Below are positions 9,203 to 10,600 of a DNA stretch of 10,600 nucleotides, one piece after another. A program made the translations under genes and the position numbers. Origin of the DNA: an uncultured Alphaproteobacteria bacterium (GTDB taxonomy: Bacteria > Pseudomonadota > Alphaproteobacteria > Sneathiellales > Sneathiellaceae); NCBI GenBank assembly GCA_937910835.1, contig CALEMG010000096.1:1-10600 (forward strand), in the 5' to 3' direction. The notes below the pieces were generated by a model. It did no database searches and was not told the origin of the DNA. It saw nothing but the letters and a program-made list of their open reading frames with translations. How positions within the stretch are numbered: position 1 is the first letter of the stretch; each line of letters starts with the position of its first letter.

Positions 9203-10096
9203 TTACGCCTCCTCCGTCAGATGACCACGCCCTTTGAGCCAGGCCGTCGCGCAGCCCTTGGCCAACGCCCGCACCCGGCCGATATAGGCCGCGCGCTCGG
9301 TCACGCTGATCACGCCGCGCGCATCGAGAAGATTGAAAATATGGCTCGCCTTCATGCATTGGTCATAGGCCGGCAGCGCGAGCCCTGCATCCAGAATATC
9401 CTGGCATTGGATTTCCGCATCCTCGAAATGACGGAGCAGGATATCAACATTCGCATGCTCAAAATTATAGGCGGAGAATTCCTGCTCATTCTGCAGGAAG
9501 ACATCTCGGTAAGTGACGCCGTCGTTGTTCCATTTCAGATCGTAGAAGCTGTCGACACCCTGAACATAGAGCGCAAGCCGCTCCAGTCCGTAGGTGAGTT
9601 CGCCGGAGACCGGGCTACACTCAAAGCCGCCGACCTGCTGGAAGAAGGTGAACTGGCTCGCCTCCATCCCGTCGCACCAGACCTCCCAGCCAAGGCCCCA
9701 GGCACCCAGCGTCGGGCTTTCCCAGTCATCCTCAACAAAGCGAATATCATGATTCTTGGGGTCGATGCCAAGGGCATAGATGCTCTCAAGATAGAGTTCC
9801 TGAATATTATCCGGAGACGGCTTCAAAAGTACCTGAAACTGGTAATAATGCTGGTTGCGATTGGGGTTTTCACCATAGCGACCGTCCGTCGGGCGGCGAC
9901 ATGGCTGCACATAGGCGGCGTTCCACGGCTCGGGCCCGAGCGCGCGCAACGTCGTCGCCGGATGAAAAGTACCCGCACCCACTTCCAAATCATAAGGCTG
10001 CAAGATAACGCAGCCCTTCGATGCCCAGAAATGTTGTAGGGTCAGGATAAGATCCTGAAAGGAATTGGACGGCGCGGAGGCCAGATTACCCGCCAT
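9203..10096 (-). CDS. glyQ: Glycyl-tRNA synthetase alpha subunit
   Basis: GlyQ is the class II catalytic subunit that forms glycyl-adenylate and, with GlyS, charges tRNA(Gly). From the ATG at 10096 it has 297 residues, a normal length. Recognisable stretches are VILQPYDLEVGAGTFHPATT (30-49), RRPTDGRYGENPNR (67-80, the motif 2 region), and GELTYGLERL (165-174, the motif 3 region with its ATP-binding Arg). I chose ATG 10096 because the family usually starts only a short distance before the conserved SFQDLILTLQ. The frame also allows GTG at 10111, adding five residues, but no ribosome site precedes it. The ATG itself has only a weak GTGG nine bases upstream. A candidate promoter lies 39-67 bases upstream of the ATG, and glyS follows with no gap. 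Confidence 0.96.
   Translation of the reverse strand: MAGNLASAPSNSFQDLILTLQHFWASKGCVILQPYDLEVGAGTFHPATTLRALGPEPWNAAYVQPCRRPTDGRYGENPNRNQHYYQFQVLLKPSPDNIQELYLESIYALGIDPKNHDIRFVEDDWESPTLGAWGLGWEVWCDGMEASQFTFFQQVGGFECSPVSGELTYGLERLALYVQGVDSFYDLKWNNDGVTYRDVFLQNEQEFSAYNFEHANVDILLRHFEDAEIQCQDILDAGLALPAYDQCMKASHIFNLLDARGVISVTERAAYIGRVRALAKGCATAWLKGRGHLTEEA
9208..9215 (-). promoter_or_regulatory. Ribosome binding site of glyS inside the end of glyQ
   Basis: On the minus strand GGAGGAGG lies five bases before the GTG start of glyS and within the last codons of glyQ. It settles the non-ATG start of glyS and supports coupled translation of the two subunits. Confidence 0.8.
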
Positions 10097-10134
10097 AATT
10101 ACAGACCACACTGCTATGAGAGAATTCGCGGTGC

Positions 10135-10163
10135 AACATAAAGCCCCGCACCCGCAGGGTCAA
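10135..10163 (-). promoter_or_regulatory. Candidate sigma70-type promoter of glyQ-glyS
   Basis: On the minus strand TTGACC (10158-10163) and TATGTT (10135-10140) are 17 bp apart, in the gap between the small membrane-protein gene and glyQ. The predicted transcript start near 10128 gives a leader of about 32 bases to the ATG at 10096. The -35 box has five of six consensus bases. This is a match by eye, but the location and spacing are good. Confidence 0.5.
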
Positions 10164-10184
10164 CCGGCCACAGCCAGCTTTGTG

Positions 10185-10406
10185 CTATTTATCCTTGCAG
10201 CTATGCTCATTCACGTCCGCCACGAACGCGCCGCAGCGCGGACATTCCTCAAGATCCAGCATTTTGTCAGCAGATTGTCCCTTGAATTCCCCATTCTTCT
10301 TTGATTTGTCGAGGGTTGGTGCAATCGTGCTCCGATAGAAGCGATGGGCAAAAAAGACGCCAATCAGCACCAGAACGATCAGAATGATTTTAACCGGTGA
10401 GAACAT
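10185..10406 (-). CDS. Small membrane-anchored protein with CxxC zinc-ribbon-like tail
   Basis: This is a 73-residue protein I can describe but not name with certainty. Residues about 6-22 form one hydrophobic membrane segment. A Lys/Ser-rich linker follows. The C-terminal part holds Cys55 and Cys58 in ECPRCGAF and then His68 and Cys70, a pattern that could bind zinc as a minimal ribbon. It resembles small PP0621-like proteins in having a membrane helix followed by a CxxCG motif, but I cannot confirm that membership. The ATG at 10406 is preceded by AGGG eight bases upstream. The gene starts 32 bp after the end of the S49-peptidase-like gene on the same strand, so the two are probably cotranscribed. 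Its own ribosome site and compact spacing support it as a real gene. Confidence 0.72.
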   Translation of the reverse strand: MFSPVKIILIVLVLIGVFFAHRFYRSTIAPTLDKSKKNGEFKGQSADKMLDLEECPRCGAFVADVNEHSCKDK

Positions 10407-10438
10407 GCGTCTGCCCTACCATTTCCGAGACCTGCGAA

Positions 10439-10600
10439 TCATAAGCCGAACCGCCCCCAGACGGACTGGTTGCGAACCGCCGAAATCAAGGCGTCGACGG
10501 CATCGGCACCGATAATCTGCTGACCGAGGCCGAGTTTCTTCGCAAGGAACCCCTGACGCCCTTCAATAAGCTTGAATTCAACCTTTTCGCCATATTTCTC
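10439..10600 (-). CDS. C-terminal end of a probable S49 (SppA/SohB-like) peptidase
   Basis: An open frame enters from the right edge and ends in TGA at 10439-10441, giving the last 53 residues of a larger protein. The visible part has a basic stretch with EGRQGFLAKKLG, an Ala-rich helix, and the ending SVWGRFGL. The C-termini of alphaproteobacterial S49 signal-peptide-peptidase-like proteins encoded near glyQ have a similar basic stretch and a Trp-x-Arg-aromatic-Gly-Leu-type end. That comparison is from memory. No catalytic residue is inside the window, so the family call is tentative, although the frame is coding in appearance and is followed closely by the next gene. Confidence 0.5.
   Translation of the reverse strand, partial: EKYGEKVEFKLIEGRQGFLAKKLGLGQQIIGADAVDALISAVRNQSVWGRFGL

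Noticed and set aside
9221..10039. 272-codon open frame opposite glyQ
   Set aside because: It is antisense to a fully conserved glyQ and has no recognisable domain.
10097..10111. Upstream in-frame GTG start for glyQ, adding five residues
   Set aside because: There is no ribosome site before it, and the ATG at 10096 better fits the family N-terminus.

Overview
This window is an ordinary, densely packed piece of a Gram-negative chromosome, most likely from an alphaproteobacterium. The evidence is the gene content and order (hflK-hflC-DUF2065-Do protease, divergent mrp, and glyQ-glyS-ppdK), the moderately GC-rich coding sequence, and protein motifs of alphaproteobacterial type. The assignment to class is inference, and I cannot name a genus. 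I found no mobile element, CRISPR array, tRNA or rRNA gene, phage gene or defence cassette. I do not think the window holds an undescribed system.

Layout. Positions 1-3023 (minus strand) are an envelope proteostasis cluster, read right to left: hflK, hflC (4-bp overlap), a small two-helix DUF2065 protein, then the N-terminal part of a Do/DegP-type serine protease that runs off the left edge. HflK and HflC form the SPFH complex that holds and modulates the FtsH protease, and DegP-type proteases handle misfolded periplasmic proteins, so the cluster has a common quality-control theme. Positions 3024-3216 are the divergent intergenic region, with candidate sigma70-type promoters for hflK and mrp whose -10 boxes overlap. 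Positions 3217-4335 (plus strand) are mrp/apbC, an Fe-S carrier P-loop ATPase. It ends convergently against ppdK at a hairpin with A and T tracts, which can act as a bidirectional terminator.

Positions 4388-10600 are all on the minus strand. Read right to left they are the last 53 codons of a protein resembling the C-terminus of S49 (SppA/SohB-like) peptidases, a 73-residue membrane protein with a CxxC motif, glyQ, glyS (adjoining glyQ with no gap, GTG start) and ppdK. GlyQ and GlyS are the two subunits of the bacterial alpha2beta2 glycyl-tRNA synthetase. PpdK interconverts pyruvate and phosphoenolpyruvate. A candidate promoter lies just upstream of glyQ, and ppdK may be read from it or from an unrecognised signal in the 78-bp gap after glyS.

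The points most worth checking are regulatory or small: the overlapping divergent promoters, a perfect hairpin between hflC and the DUF2065 gene, the uncertain start of the Do protease, and the small CxxC membrane protein beside glyQ.
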